The notes beneath the pieces were generated by a model. The model had not been told where the DNA came from. It was given only the letters and a program-made list of their open reading frames with translations, and did not search any database. A DNA stretch of 20,805 bases from Pseudomonadota bacterium (GTDB lineage: Bacteria > Pseudomonadota > Alphaproteobacteria > Rhizobiales > Hyphomicrobiaceae), in NCBI GenBank assembly GCA_023410905.1, contig JAEYPL010000100.1, positions 1 to 20,805 of the forward strand. The letters run 5' to 3'. Position numbers and translations under genes: made by a program. Shown piece by piece: positions 7,329-15,313 of the stretch (the first letter of the stretch is position 1; every line of letters begins with the position of its first letter).

Positions 7329-8545
7329 ATAAGAAACTCATCCTCCTCGCGCTTCCCCTGACGGTCCTCGGCATTGGTGGCGCCGCCTACGTGACGGGTT
7401 TCCTTCCGAAGGCGGCCGCCGAGAAGAAGGCGGCCGCACAGGCTACGGCGCCCAACGTCCACATCAGCGTGAGCGTCGCCCGAGTCGCCCCTCATGCCTT
7501 CGTGGAGACGCTTGCGCTCAGCGGATCCCTGGTTCCGCGCGAGGAGATGTTGATCGGGCCGGAGATCGAAGGCCTGCGTGTGCTCGAGGTGCTCGTGGAA
7601 GAAGGCGCTGAGGTCAAGCGCGGCCAAGTGCTCGCGCGGCTCGTGCCCGATACGCTCGACGCTCAGCTTGCGCAGAATGAAGCCGCGCTTGCCCGCAATG
7701 CCGCAGCAACGGCGCAGGCCCGCGCTCTCATCTCCGAAGCCGAAGCGCGTCTCAAGGAAGCGGAGAACGCGATTGCACGCACGCGCACGCTCAAGGAATC
7801 AGGCCACGTCTCCGATGCCGTTTTCGACCAGCGTGAATCGGCCTTCAAACTTGCCGAAGCGCAGCTCGTCGCTTCTCGCGATGGCCTGAAGGCTTCCGAG
7901 GCGGACCGGGCGAGCATCGAGGCCCAGCGTCGCGAGCTTGTCTGGCGGCGTTCCAAGACGGACGTCACCGCACCCGCGGACGGCATTATCAGCCAGCGGC
8001 GCGCGCGCGTCGGCGCCACCCCCCTGCTCGCCGCGCAGGAGCCCATGTTCCGCATGATCGAGAAGGGCGAGATCGAGCTCGATGCCGAAGTACCGCAGGC
8101 GCACATTGTTCGCCTCGCGCTCGGCCAGAAGGCGCGCATCGCCATCCCAGGCAACGGCGAGGTCGATGGTACGGTGCGGCTCGTCTCGCCGTCCGTCGAT
8201 CCCGCAACGCGCCTCGGCCGCGTGCGCATTCTGCTCGGTAAGGATCCCAATCTGCGCATCGGCACATTCGCCCGCGGCGAGGTCGTAATTGCTCGCGGCA
8301 CGGGGCTCGCGGTGCCGCGTTCTGCCGTGCTTTTCGGCAAGTCCGGCGCCAGCGTTCAGGTCGTCGACAACGATACGGTCGAAACGCGGCCGATAACTCT
8401 CGGCCTCGCGGAAGCAGACAAGCTCGAAATTCGCAGTGGCGTTACCGAGGGCACACTCGTGGTCGCGAAGTCCGGCACCTTCCTGCGCAATGGTGACCGT
8501 GTTCGCCCCGTCGTGCTTCCCCGCGCCGTCGCTGGCGGGCGTTAG
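7325..8545 (+). CDS. RND efflux periplasmic adaptor (HlyD/AcrA-type membrane fusion protein)
   Basis: The adaptor links an inner-membrane RND pump to an outer-membrane channel. The 406-residue protein begins with a single hydrophobic segment (about residues 4-25) that acts as signal or membrane anchor; no lipobox Cys is present. A first lipoyl half-motif (LEVLVEEGAEVKRGQVLARL) is followed by a long Ala/Glu/Arg-rich helical hairpin (about 115-205), then the second lipoyl half (TAPADGIISQRRARVG) and the beta-barrel and membrane-proximal domains. Its start overlaps the TetR stop by ATGA, indicating translational coupling, and the RND permease follows 65 bases later. No outer-membrane factor gene is in this unit, so a TolC-like protein encoded elsewhere must complete the pump. 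Confidence 0.94.
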   Translation: MNKKLILLALPLTVLGIGGAAYVTGFLPKAAAEKKAAAQATAPNVHISVSVARVAPHAFVETLALSGSLVPREEMLIGPEIEGLRVLEVLVEEGAEVKRGQVLARLVPDTLDAQLAQNEAALARNAAATAQARALISEAEARLKEAENAIARTRTLKESGHVSDAVFDQRESAFKLAEAQLVASRDGLKASEADRASIEAQRRELVWRRSKTDVTAPADGIISQRRARVGATPLLAAQEPMFRMIEKGEIELDAEVPQAHIVRLALGQKARIAIPGNGEVDGTVRLVSPSVDPATRLGRVRILLGKDPNLRIGTFARGEVVIARGTGLAVPRSAVLFGKSGASVQVVDNDTVETRPITLGLAEADKLEIRSGVTEGTLVVAKSGTFLRNGDRVRPVVLPRAVAGGR

Positions 8546-8610
8546 GCCACGGTCGAGAATTCCGTTCGGAACATGAGCGCCGCGATCAGGCGACTTCAGG
8601 ACACTAGACC

Positions 8611-11600
8611 ATGAACTTCAATATCTCGGCGTGGTCGATCCGCAATCCGGTTCCCCCCATCACGCTTTTTCTAGTGCTGATGGTGCTTGGCACGCTCGCC
8701 TTCCAGGCGTTGCCCATCACGCGCTTCCCGAATATCGATGTGCCCATCGTCCGGGTGCACATCTACCAGACAGGTTCGGCCCCCGCCGAGCTCGAGGCGC
8801 AGGTGACCAAGCGCGTCGAGGACGCCATCGCGAGCGTTAACGGCGTCAAGCACATCACATCCACCGTGACTGAGGGCATCTCCCTCACCATCATCGAGTT
8901 CCGACTGGAGACGGATACCGATCGCGCCGTCAATGACGTCAAGGATGCCATTGCGCGCATCCGCTCCGAGCTGCCGCGCACCATCGAGGAACCGGTCGTC
9001 GCGCGACTTGACGTCGAAGGCTTGCCGATCGTTACCTATGCCGTGCGGGCCCCGGCCATGACTCCCCAGGAGGTTTCCTGGTTCGTCGATGACGTCGTAG
9101 TCAGAACCCTCCAAGGCGTGAGCGGTGTCGGCGAGGTGCTGCGCGTAGGTGGCGTCGCGCGCGAGATTCGCGTCGCGCTCGATCCCGACCGCCTTCTCTC
9201 ACTCGGCATCACAGCGGGCGACGTCAATCGCCAGCTCCGCGCCACCAACGTCGATCTTGCGGGAGGACGAGGCGAGATCGGCGGCCGCGAACAGGCCATT
9301 CGCACACTTGCGGGACAAACCACTGTCGCGAAACTCGCCGCGACCGCCATCGCCCTTCCCGGTGGACGCAAGGTCCGCCTCGACGAGCTCGGAACCGTAA
9401 CGGACTCCTACGAGGAGCCGCGCGCATTCGCCGTCGTCGATAAGGAACCGGTGGTCGCTTTCTCGATCACACGCGCCAAGGGTGCCAGCGACACGACCGT
9501 ATCCGCGGATGTCCAAAAGGCCGTCGACGATCTCTCCAATCGCTATCCCGACGTCCAGATCTCGCTCATCGACACGACGACGACTGCCGTGCGCGGTGCC
9601 TATGTCTCGACCATGCAGACGCTGATCGAGGGTGCGCTGCTGGCCATTGCCGTCGTCTTCGTATTCCTGCGCAACTGGCGCGCGACGCTCATCACCGCGG
9701 TCGCGCTACCTCTGTCGATCATTCCGGCGTTCTTCGTCCTGCACGTGCTAGGCTTCTCGCTGAACCTCGTCAGTCTGCTCGCCATCACGATCGCGACGGG
9801 CATTCTCGTCGACGATGCCATCGTCGAGATCGAGAACATCGAGCGCCACATGGCGATGGGTAAGCCACCTTATCGCGCCTCACTCGACGCCGCCGACCAG
9901 ATCGGCCTCGCCGTGATCGCCATCACGACAACCATCATCGCCGTCTTCACGCCCGTCAGCTTCATGGGCGGCATTGCCGGCATGTACTTCAAGCAGTTTG
10001 GCCTGACGGTATCGATCGCGGTGTTCTTCTCGCTCATCGTCGCGCGTCTGTTGACACCGCTCCTCGCCGCCTACTTCCTCCGCCCGCGCCCGCACAGCCA
10101 CTACGAACCGCGTTGGCTGCGCGTCTACACGCGTCTCGCCCGCTGGTCGGTGCGTCACCGCTTCCTGACGCTGTTCGCAGGGCTCGGTATTTTCGCGGCC
10201 TCCATCGGCAGCTTCTTCCTGCTGCCGTCGGCTTTCCTGCCGACCGATGACACCAGCCGCATCTTGCTTGCCGTCGAGCTGCCGCCCGGCTCACGCCTCG
10301 ACGACACGCGCCGCGTTACGAACGATCTCACTGACCGCATCAAACGGCGCCCCGAAGTCGTCAGTGTATTCGTAACCGGCGGCCAGGTGCTCGGCTCCGG
10401 CGCGGAGGTGCGCAAGGCGACGCTCACGATCAACCTCGTCCCCAAGTCGCAGCGCAAGGAAACGCAGACCGCCATCACCGAGTCGCTCGGCGCCGAACTC
10501 GCGGTCGTCCCCGACATTCGCTACTGGTTCCTGCGCGACAACGGACAACGCGCCTTCACCGTGGTGGTAACCGGAGCCGAAGGCGGCGAGGTCGATCGCG
10601 TGGCCGCAGGCCTGACATCGGAAGCCAAGCGTGTCCTCGACAAGGACGGCAAGCCAATGCTGCTCAATGTCGTCTCGACGGCTGAGCTCGATCGTCCGGA
10701 ACTGATTGTCGTGCCGCGCACCGAGCTTGCCGCCGATCTCGGCGTCTCGACGGAGACGATCTCGGAGACGGTCCGCATTGCTACCATCGGGGATGTCCCC
10801 GCCGCACTCGCGAAAATGAACATCGACGACCGGCAGATCCCGATCCGCGTGCAGATGACCGAGGACGCGCGCGGCGAGCGCGGCACCCTCGAAGGCCTCA
10901 AGGTACCAACCGCTTCCGGTGGCGCTGTGCCGCTCAGTGTCGTCGCCGATTTCAACATGAGCCAGGGCCCGACGGCGATCAGCCGTTACGATCGCCGCCG
11001 GCAGGTGGTCATCGGCGCCGACCTCGCTGGCGAGACGCCGCTCGGCGATGCCCTCAAGGCCGTGCTCGCTCAGCCTTCGGCGCAGAACCTGCCGGCGGGG
11101 GTGCAGGTTCGCCAGTTCGGCGATGCCGAGGTCATGGCCGAGGTCTTCGAGAGCTTCGCGCTCGCCATGGGCGCCGGCATCATGATGATGTATGCCGTAC
11201 TCGTGCTGCTCTTCGGCTCGTTCCTCCAGCCTATCACGATCCTCTTCTCGCTCCCGCTCTCGATCGGTGGCGCCATCTTCGCGCTCTATATCACCAACGA
11301 GCCCGTCAGCCTTCCGGTGGTCATCGGCATCCTCATGCTCATGGGCATCGTGACCAAGAACGCGATCCTGCTCGTGGATTTCGCGGTGGAGGAGATGGCG
11401 AAAGGCGTACGCCGCGCCGAGGCGATCGTCGATGCCGGCCGCAAGCGCGCCCGTCCGATCATCATGACGACGATCGCCATGGTCGGCGGCATGATACCGG
11501 CCGCGATCAATGCAGGCGACGGCGGCGAATTCCGCGTGCCGATGGCGGTTGCGGTCATCGGCGGGCTCATATCGTCGACACTGCTGAGCCTGCTCTTCGT

Positions 11601-11790
11601 GCCAGCCGTGTTCGCCGTGATGGACGACTTCGCGCGCTTCATGTGGTGGATCTTCGGACGGTTCGTCGGCCCAAGCGACGAGACGCCCGACGGGCAGCAG
11701 GGCGTGCCCGCAGATGATCGGCAGGCGTCGCTCGATCTGCCGGCGGTCCCCCATTCAGGCCAGTCATCACGACCAGTTGCAGCGGAATAG
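8611..11790 (+). CDS. RND-family multidrug efflux permease (AcrB/MexB-like, HAE1 group)
   Basis: This 1059-residue proton-driven pump has the usual length and double-repeat layout: a first helix (IRNPVPPITLFLVLMVLG), a large periplasmic domain, helices 2-6 from about residue 335, helix 7, a second periplasmic domain, and helices 8-12 near the end. The proton-relay residues are visible: Asp401 and Asp402 in GILVDDAIVEIENIE (AcrB Asp407/408) and Lys916 in MGIVTKNAILLVDFA (AcrB Lys940). An AGGA site lies at 8598-8601. The C-terminus has a hydrophilic Pro/Gln-rich tail of about 40 residues. It forms an operon with the TetR and adaptor genes. The substrate cannot be read from the sequence; HAE1 members usually export hydrophobic or amphiphilic drugs. 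Confidence 0.95.
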   Translation: MNFNISAWSIRNPVPPITLFLVLMVLGTLAFQALPITRFPNIDVPIVRVHIYQTGSAPAELEAQVTKRVEDAIASVNGVKHITSTVTEGISLTIIEFRLETDTDRAVNDVKDAIARIRSELPRTIEEPVVARLDVEGLPIVTYAVRAPAMTPQEVSWFVDDVVVRTLQGVSGVGEVLRVGGVAREIRVALDPDRLLSLGITAGDVNRQLRATNVDLAGGRGEIGGREQAIRTLAGQTTVAKLAATAIALPGGRKVRLDELGTVTDSYEEPRAFAVVDKEPVVAFSITRAKGASDTTVSADVQKAVDDLSNRYPDVQISLIDTTTTAVRGAYVSTMQTLIEGALLAIAVVFVFLRNWRATLITAVALPLSIIPAFFVLHVLGFSLNLVSLLAITIATGILVDDAIVEIENIERHMAMGKPPYRASLDAADQIGLAVIAITTTIIAVFTPVSFMGGIAGMYFKQFGLTVSIAVFFSLIVARLLTPLLAAYFLRPRPHSHYEPRWLRVYTRLARWSVRHRFLTLFAGLGIFAASIGSFFLLPSAFLPTDDTSRILLAVELPPGSRLDDTRRVTNDLTDRIKRRPEVVSVFVTGGQVLGSGAEVRKATLTINLVPKSQRKETQTAITESLGAELAVVPDIRYWFLRDNGQRAFTVVVTGAEGGEVDRVAAGLTSEAKRVLDKDGKPMLLNVVSTAELDRPELIVVPRTELAADLGVSTETISETVRIATIGDVPAALAKMNIDDRQIPIRVQMTEDARGERGTLEGLKVPTASGGAVPLSVVADFNMSQGPTAISRYDRRRQVVIGADLAGETPLGDALKAVLAQPSAQNLPAGVQVRQFGDAEVMAEVFESFALAMGAGIMMMYAVLVLLFGSFLQPITILFSLPLSIGGAIFALYITNEPVSLPVVIGILMLMGIVTKNAILLVDFAVEEMAKGVRRAEAIVDAGRKRARPIIMTTIAMVGGMIPAAINAGDGGEFRVPMAVAVIGGLISSTLLSLLFVPAVFAVMDDFARFMWWIFGRFVGPSDETPDGQQGVPADDRQASLDLPAVPHSGQSSRPVAAE

Positions 11791-11810
11791 GTGTTTTTCT
11801 TCAGACACCT
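11789..11810 (+). terminator. Hairpin after the RND permease, weak terminator candidate
   Basis: AGGTGT (11789-11794) pairs with ACACCT (11805-11810) across a T-rich 10-base loop, beginning at the permease stop codon. It has no T-run after the stem, so it may be an mRNA end-stabilising hairpin rather than a true terminator. Confidence 0.25.
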
Positions 11811-11881
11811 GCCGTTGCACCTTATGGACGAGAGGCATACGGTTCGCCCACTGCTTATGTAAGTAGCGGGAGTGTGTGGTC

Positions 11882-13006
11882 ATGTTCGATGCGAAAAGCC
11901 TACTCGAGATGATGGTGCGCGGCGCTGGCCAGAACGCGCCTCAAAATTCGCCTCAGTCGCAGTCGGGAGGCGGCGGCCTCGAAGAGATTCTGGGTCAGCT
12001 GCTCGGCGGATCCAGAGCGCAGGGCGAGCCCGCGCGCGGCAGCGGCAATCCTTCGGGCGTCGGTGGCCTCGAAGATCTCATGCGTCAGTTCGGCATTGGC
12101 GGATCGCCCGCGACGAGCCGCGCGGCAGCACCAACACCGAACGCTCCGCCGAGCCCCGGTCAGGGTGGTGGTGGCAATCCACTGGAAGACCTTCTGCGCA
12201 ATCTCACCGGGTCGCAATCAGGCGGTCAGGGCGCAGGCGGCTTGCTCGATGTCCTCGGCAAGATCCTCGGCCAGGCGACTTCCGGCGTGAAGGAAGGCGC
12301 ACAGCGCGTCGATGACGCGACAGGTGCGTCCGGCCAGCTTCGCGACATTCTCACACGAACGACCGGCAAGACGCCCGAGGAGCTGATGAACTCGGCAAAG
12401 GAGCTGGTCGAGAAGAACAAGATGGGCGCTGGTGCCGCGGCAGGCGGACTTGGTGCCGTCGTTCTCGGAACGCAGACGGGACGCGCGCTTGCAGGCAGCG
12501 CTCTGAAGATCGGCGCGCTCGCGCTGATCGGCGGCCTCGCCTACAAGGCCGTGCAGAATTATCAGGCCGGTAAGCCTCTGCTCGGCGGCGGCGCCGATCA
12601 ACAGGCGCTCATCGCAGCGCCCACCGGCTCCGGATACGAGGCCCGCGCCATCACGAACGATTCAGCGCTCCTCTACATCCGCGCCATGATCGCCGCCGCT
12701 GCAGCCGACGGCCGCATCGACCAGACCGAGATGGACAAGATCATCGGCGGCCTGAAGCAGATGGGCCTCGATCGCGAGGCCGAGGAATTCCTCGCGAACG
12801 AACTCAACAATCCCGCCTCGACGCAGGATCTCGCGAGTGGCGTCCACGGCGACGCCGAAGCTGTACAGGTCTTTACGGCGGCACGTATCGCCATCGACCT
12901 TGACACGGCCGAGGAGCACGACTTCCTCATCCGCCTCGCCGACGATCTCGGTCTCGATCGCAATCTCGTCGCGCACATCGATGCGACGGCGCGGCAGGCG
13001 GCTTAA
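11882..13006 (+). CDS. DUF533 / TerB-like membrane-associated protein (YebE-like)
   Basis: The 374-residue protein starts MFDAKSLLEMM, a usual beginning for DUF533 proteins. Residues 10-120 are Gly-, Gln- and Ser-rich low complexity with repeated GGLE(D/E) and LLGG patches. A hydrophobic stretch at about 181-224 (Ala/Gly/Leu-rich) is probably one or two membrane helices. Residues 260-370 form a TerB-like helical domain (MIAAAAADGRIDQTEMDKI and following acidic helices). I chose ATG at 11882 because GGGAG at 11868-11872 is nine bases away; GTG at 11876 is too close to that site. TerB domains are named after tellurite resistance, but DUF533 members have no firm function, so resistance should not be assumed. 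It is a single gene 91 bases after the RND permease and might be read from the same transcript. Confidence 0.85.
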   Translation: MFDAKSLLEMMVRGAGQNAPQNSPQSQSGGGGLEEILGQLLGGSRAQGEPARGSGNPSGVGGLEDLMRQFGIGGSPATSRAAAPTPNAPPSPGQGGGGNPLEDLLRNLTGSQSGGQGAGGLLDVLGKILGQATSGVKEGAQRVDDATGASGQLRDILTRTTGKTPEELMNSAKELVEKNKMGAGAAAGGLGAVVLGTQTGRALAGSALKIGALALIGGLAYKAVQNYQAGKPLLGGGADQQALIAAPTGSGYEARAITNDSALLYIRAMIAAAAADGRIDQTEMDKIIGGLKQMGLDREAEEFLANELNNPASTQDLASGVHGDAEAVQVFTAARIAIDLDTAEEHDFLIRLADDLGLDRNLVAHIDATARQAA

Positions 13007-13022
13007 GTCGTCCAAGGATGCG

Positions 13023-13069
13023 GGCCGGATCGTCTAACCGCCGAACAGTACGGCGTGCATGATCCGGCC
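13023..13069. terminator. Nested inverted repeat at the convergent DUF533 / DUF2306 junction
   Basis: GGCCGGATC (13023-13031) pairs exactly with GATCCGGCC (13061-13069). Inside the loop CGCCG (13039-13043) pairs with CGGCG (13051-13055). The structure lies just after the DUF533 stop and covers the DUF2306 stop, the right place for a two-way terminator. No T-run follows, so the call is tentative. Confidence 0.35.
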
Positions 13070-13432
13070 TGGCACGAACGTGAAGATGCCGGCGATGATC
13101 AGCGCGCCGGCAAACAAACCAATCATGCCCTTCTTGTGCGCCGAGATGTTCCCGCGCCGCGCCATCATCACAGCGAACGGCGTGTACAGCAGCACCCAGA
13201 TCGACAGCAGGTGGATGACGCTGAAGCCCTGCCACTGGTTCATATTATGAATCCAGAACGAACTCGCGGCTATCAGCAGCATCAGGCCCACCCAGGCGTA
13301 ACCGAACGCCCGATGCGGCCCATCACCCTTGCGTCTCGCGAGTTGCACGAGCCCCAGCACGAACGCGCTCATTGCCGCAAATGCATGGAGCTGAATGGCA
13401 GGGCTCGCCGACAGCAAGGGCTGGAGCTTCAT
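13034..13432 (-). CDS. DUF2306-type small integral membrane protein
   Basis: This 132-residue protein is mostly hydrophobic, with four probable membrane helices (about residues 12-32, 45-63, 72-90 and 105-128) joined by short basic loops (ARRKGDGPHR, ARRGNISAHKK). The His residues in HAFAAMSAF and HRAFGYAWVG fit the DUF2306 family, whose function is unknown. Its ATG shares bases with the opgH stop (ATGA), and a GGAGG site lies within the end of opgH, so it is translated directly after the glucan synthase. This coupling suggests a job in the same membrane process, but nothing in the protein shows it. Confidence 0.82.
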   Translation of the reverse strand: MKLQPLLSASPAIQLHAFAAMSAFVLGLVQLARRKGDGPHRAFGYAWVGLMLLIAASSFWIHNMNQWQGFSVIHLLSIWVLLYTPFAVMMARRGNISAHKKGMIGLFAGALIIAGIFTFVPGRIMHAVLFGG

Positions 13433-15234
13433 GTGGCCTCCTGAACCGTCCTGATCTCCGCTGGTGGATCAAAATCCTCAGGAATGCCTGCGAGGCCAAC
13501 CCGCTTGAACCAGCGCCCGAGTGCCGGCGATGCCGTCAGCACGGCGAACGGGATCGCGACGAGATAGCCCGCAGTCAGCGGCAGGCTCCACCAGAACACG
13601 GCCGGGCTGACCATCCACAGCAAGCCGCAGACGACGATACCGAACAGCGTCTGTGGCCAAAGATTGCGCACCGCCGTCGCCCAAGAAATACCATAAGCGT
13701 CACGCGACTGCCCACCCCACACGACCGACTTCCCAAACGCGAGACCGATCATGAAGATCGACGTTCGGATCGTCGAGATCGCACCCTGCAGGAACGAGAA
13801 GACGAGTTCCAGCACCGCCGACACGGCAAACCGCACCGGACCGCCGTATCGCGCCACGCCGCCCTTTGTCAGCACGGCATCGATGAGACCCGCAATCTTC
13901 GGGCTCAGGTACATGACGAAGAACAGAACATAGAGGAAGATCGCCAAGCCCACCGGATAGTCGGCAACGGACTGGCCCTCCCACGCCGCGATCGGCAACA
14001 GCGCGATCATCAGCGTCCAGGCCGGAATACCGACAAACATCAGGATCGCCCAGATGAGCTGGAAACGGCTCATGGCATAGAGGCCCGGCAGATCCACCAG
14101 CTTGATGTACTGCATATTGCCCTGGCACCAGCGCACGTCGCGCTGCGCGAAGTCGAGCATGGTCGGCGGGTTCTCCTCCCACGAGCCATTCTCGACCGGC
14201 AGCACCCGCACCTCGAATCCTGCGCGGCGCATAAGTGTCGCCTCGACTTGGTCGTGCGAGAGCACGTGCCCACCGAGCGGCGGCTTACCCGGCAGCAGCG
14301 GCAGATCGCAATCCTCGACGAACGGCTTGATACGCGCGACCGCGTTGTGCCCCCAGAAGGGCCCGCAATCGCCAACCCACCACGCCTGTCCCATGGTGTA
14401 TGAGCGCATGCCGTGGCGCATGCCGAACTGGAAGATGCGCGCGAACGCCGACGAAGACGGCATCCCCACGACCAGCGACTGCAGAATGCCGATCCGCGGA
14501 TGCGCCTGCATCATGCGCACGAGCCGCACGATCGCCGGACCCGACATCACGCTGTCCGCATCGAGCGGCAGCATGAGCTCGTAGTCCTTGCCCCAACGCT
14601 CGCAGAAGTCGCGCACGTTGCCGGCCTTGTAGCCCTTGTTCTCCTCGCGGCGCCGGTAGGTAATGCGCGCCGCATCCGGATCGTGCGCCTTCCATGCCGC
14701 AATCGCCGCTTCTTCGGCTGCCGCCACCTCCGGCCGATTGGTGTCCGACAATACGAAGTAGCTGAACGTTGCCCCTTCGCCCGTTGCGTCGATGCTGTCC
14801 TTCACGATCCGGAGGCGGCGGATGGCCCGCACCGGATCCTCGTTGCGCAGCGTCATGAATACGGCCGTCTTGATCGTGATCGGCGTCGCGATTTCCCCCG
14901 CGCCGGCATACGGCGCGACGGCGCCCATGGGATCCTTATGGAAGTGCAGCAACCAGAGCCCAATGACCGAGTTCCAGAAGCCGACGACTGTCCATGGCGT
15001 GCCGAAGGCGAAGCACACGAACATGATCATGTCGACGATGGTCCAGCCGCCGGCGCCGAGTACCTGCGCCGCGAGCCAGAGCATGGCGAACCATGTGACG
15101 ACGTTAAGCACCATCATGATCAGGCGCCGCCGAGATAGCTCGGCGTTTGCCTGGAGCCCCGTCGGTACGCTAAGGCTTGGGGCGCCTGCGAGACTTGCGC
15201 CGCGCGGCGCCGCATCATCAACGTTGTTGGTCAT
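13429..15234 (-). CDS. opgH: Osmoregulated periplasmic glucan glucosyltransferase
   Basis: OpgH (MdoH) polymerises glucose from UDP-glucose into beta-1,2-linked chains at the inner membrane and passes them to the periplasm, where they help at low osmolarity. The protein has 601 residues; the enterobacterial enzyme is about 850, while shorter forms near 600 are usual in alphaproteobacteria. Two membrane helices (about 38-60 and 65-95) precede the cytoplasmic GT2 catalytic domain with Asp164 (LSDTNRP), DAD at 225-227, HD at 327-328 (SHDQVEA) and QRDVRW at 364-369, the D,D,D,QxxRW set of processive synthases. Several further helices follow from residue 385. The chosen ATG has only a weak ribosome site. 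The usual partner opgG is not next to it. The stop overlaps the DUF2306 gene by ATGA, and a 79-base divergent region separates it from the dehydrogenase gene. Confidence 0.93.
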   Translation of the reverse strand: MTNNVDDAAPRGASLAGAPSLSVPTGLQANAELSRRRLIMMVLNVVTWFAMLWLAAQVLGAGGWTIVDMIMFVCFAFGTPWTVVGFWNSVIGLWLLHFHKDPMGAVAPYAGAGEIATPITIKTAVFMTLRNEDPVRAIRRLRIVKDSIDATGEGATFSYFVLSDTNRPEVAAAEEAAIAAWKAHDPDAARITYRRREENKGYKAGNVRDFCERWGKDYELMLPLDADSVMSGPAIVRLVRMMQAHPRIGILQSLVVGMPSSSAFARIFQFGMRHGMRSYTMGQAWWVGDCGPFWGHNAVARIKPFVEDCDLPLLPGKPPLGGHVLSHDQVEATLMRRAGFEVRVLPVENGSWEENPPTMLDFAQRDVRWCQGNMQYIKLVDLPGLYAMSRFQLIWAILMFVGIPAWTLMIALLPIAAWEGQSVADYPVGLAIFLYVLFFVMYLSPKIAGLIDAVLTKGGVARYGGPVRFAVSAVLELVFSFLQGAISTIRTSIFMIGLAFGKSVVWGGQSRDAYGISWATAVRNLWPQTLFGIVVCGLLWMVSPAVFWWSLPLTAGYLVAIPFAVLTASPALGRWFKRVGLAGIPEDFDPPAEIRTVQEAT

Positions 15235-15313
15235 GACTGTGCTTGAGCTGTGCTAGCTGGAATGTTGAGGGGATGCCCGGTGATCGGGCGGGACGCGGTG
15301 GAATGGATCGACA

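Noticed and set aside
10291..11754. A 487-codon open frame on the - strand opposite the RND permease
   Set aside because: It mirrors the permease codon frame, is rich in His, Asp, Arg and Glu as expected of an antisense of GC-rich coding DNA, and has no recognisable domain or ribosome site. It is a shadow.
11876..13006. Calling the DUF533/TerB gene a tellurite-resistance determinant
   Set aside because: Only the TerB-like fold is shared; no other ter genes are present and DUF533 has no proven link to tellurite.
13372..14403. A 343-codon + strand open frame opposite opgH
   Set aside because: opgH is clearly coding with all catalytic motifs, and this frame gives a His/Arg/Gln-rich product with no domain.
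15275..15289. GCCCG-GTGAT-CGGGC hairpin in the opgH/dehydrogenase divergent region
   Set aside because: The stem is only five bases, the region is GC-rich, and no T-run or known regulator motif goes with it; chance is likely.
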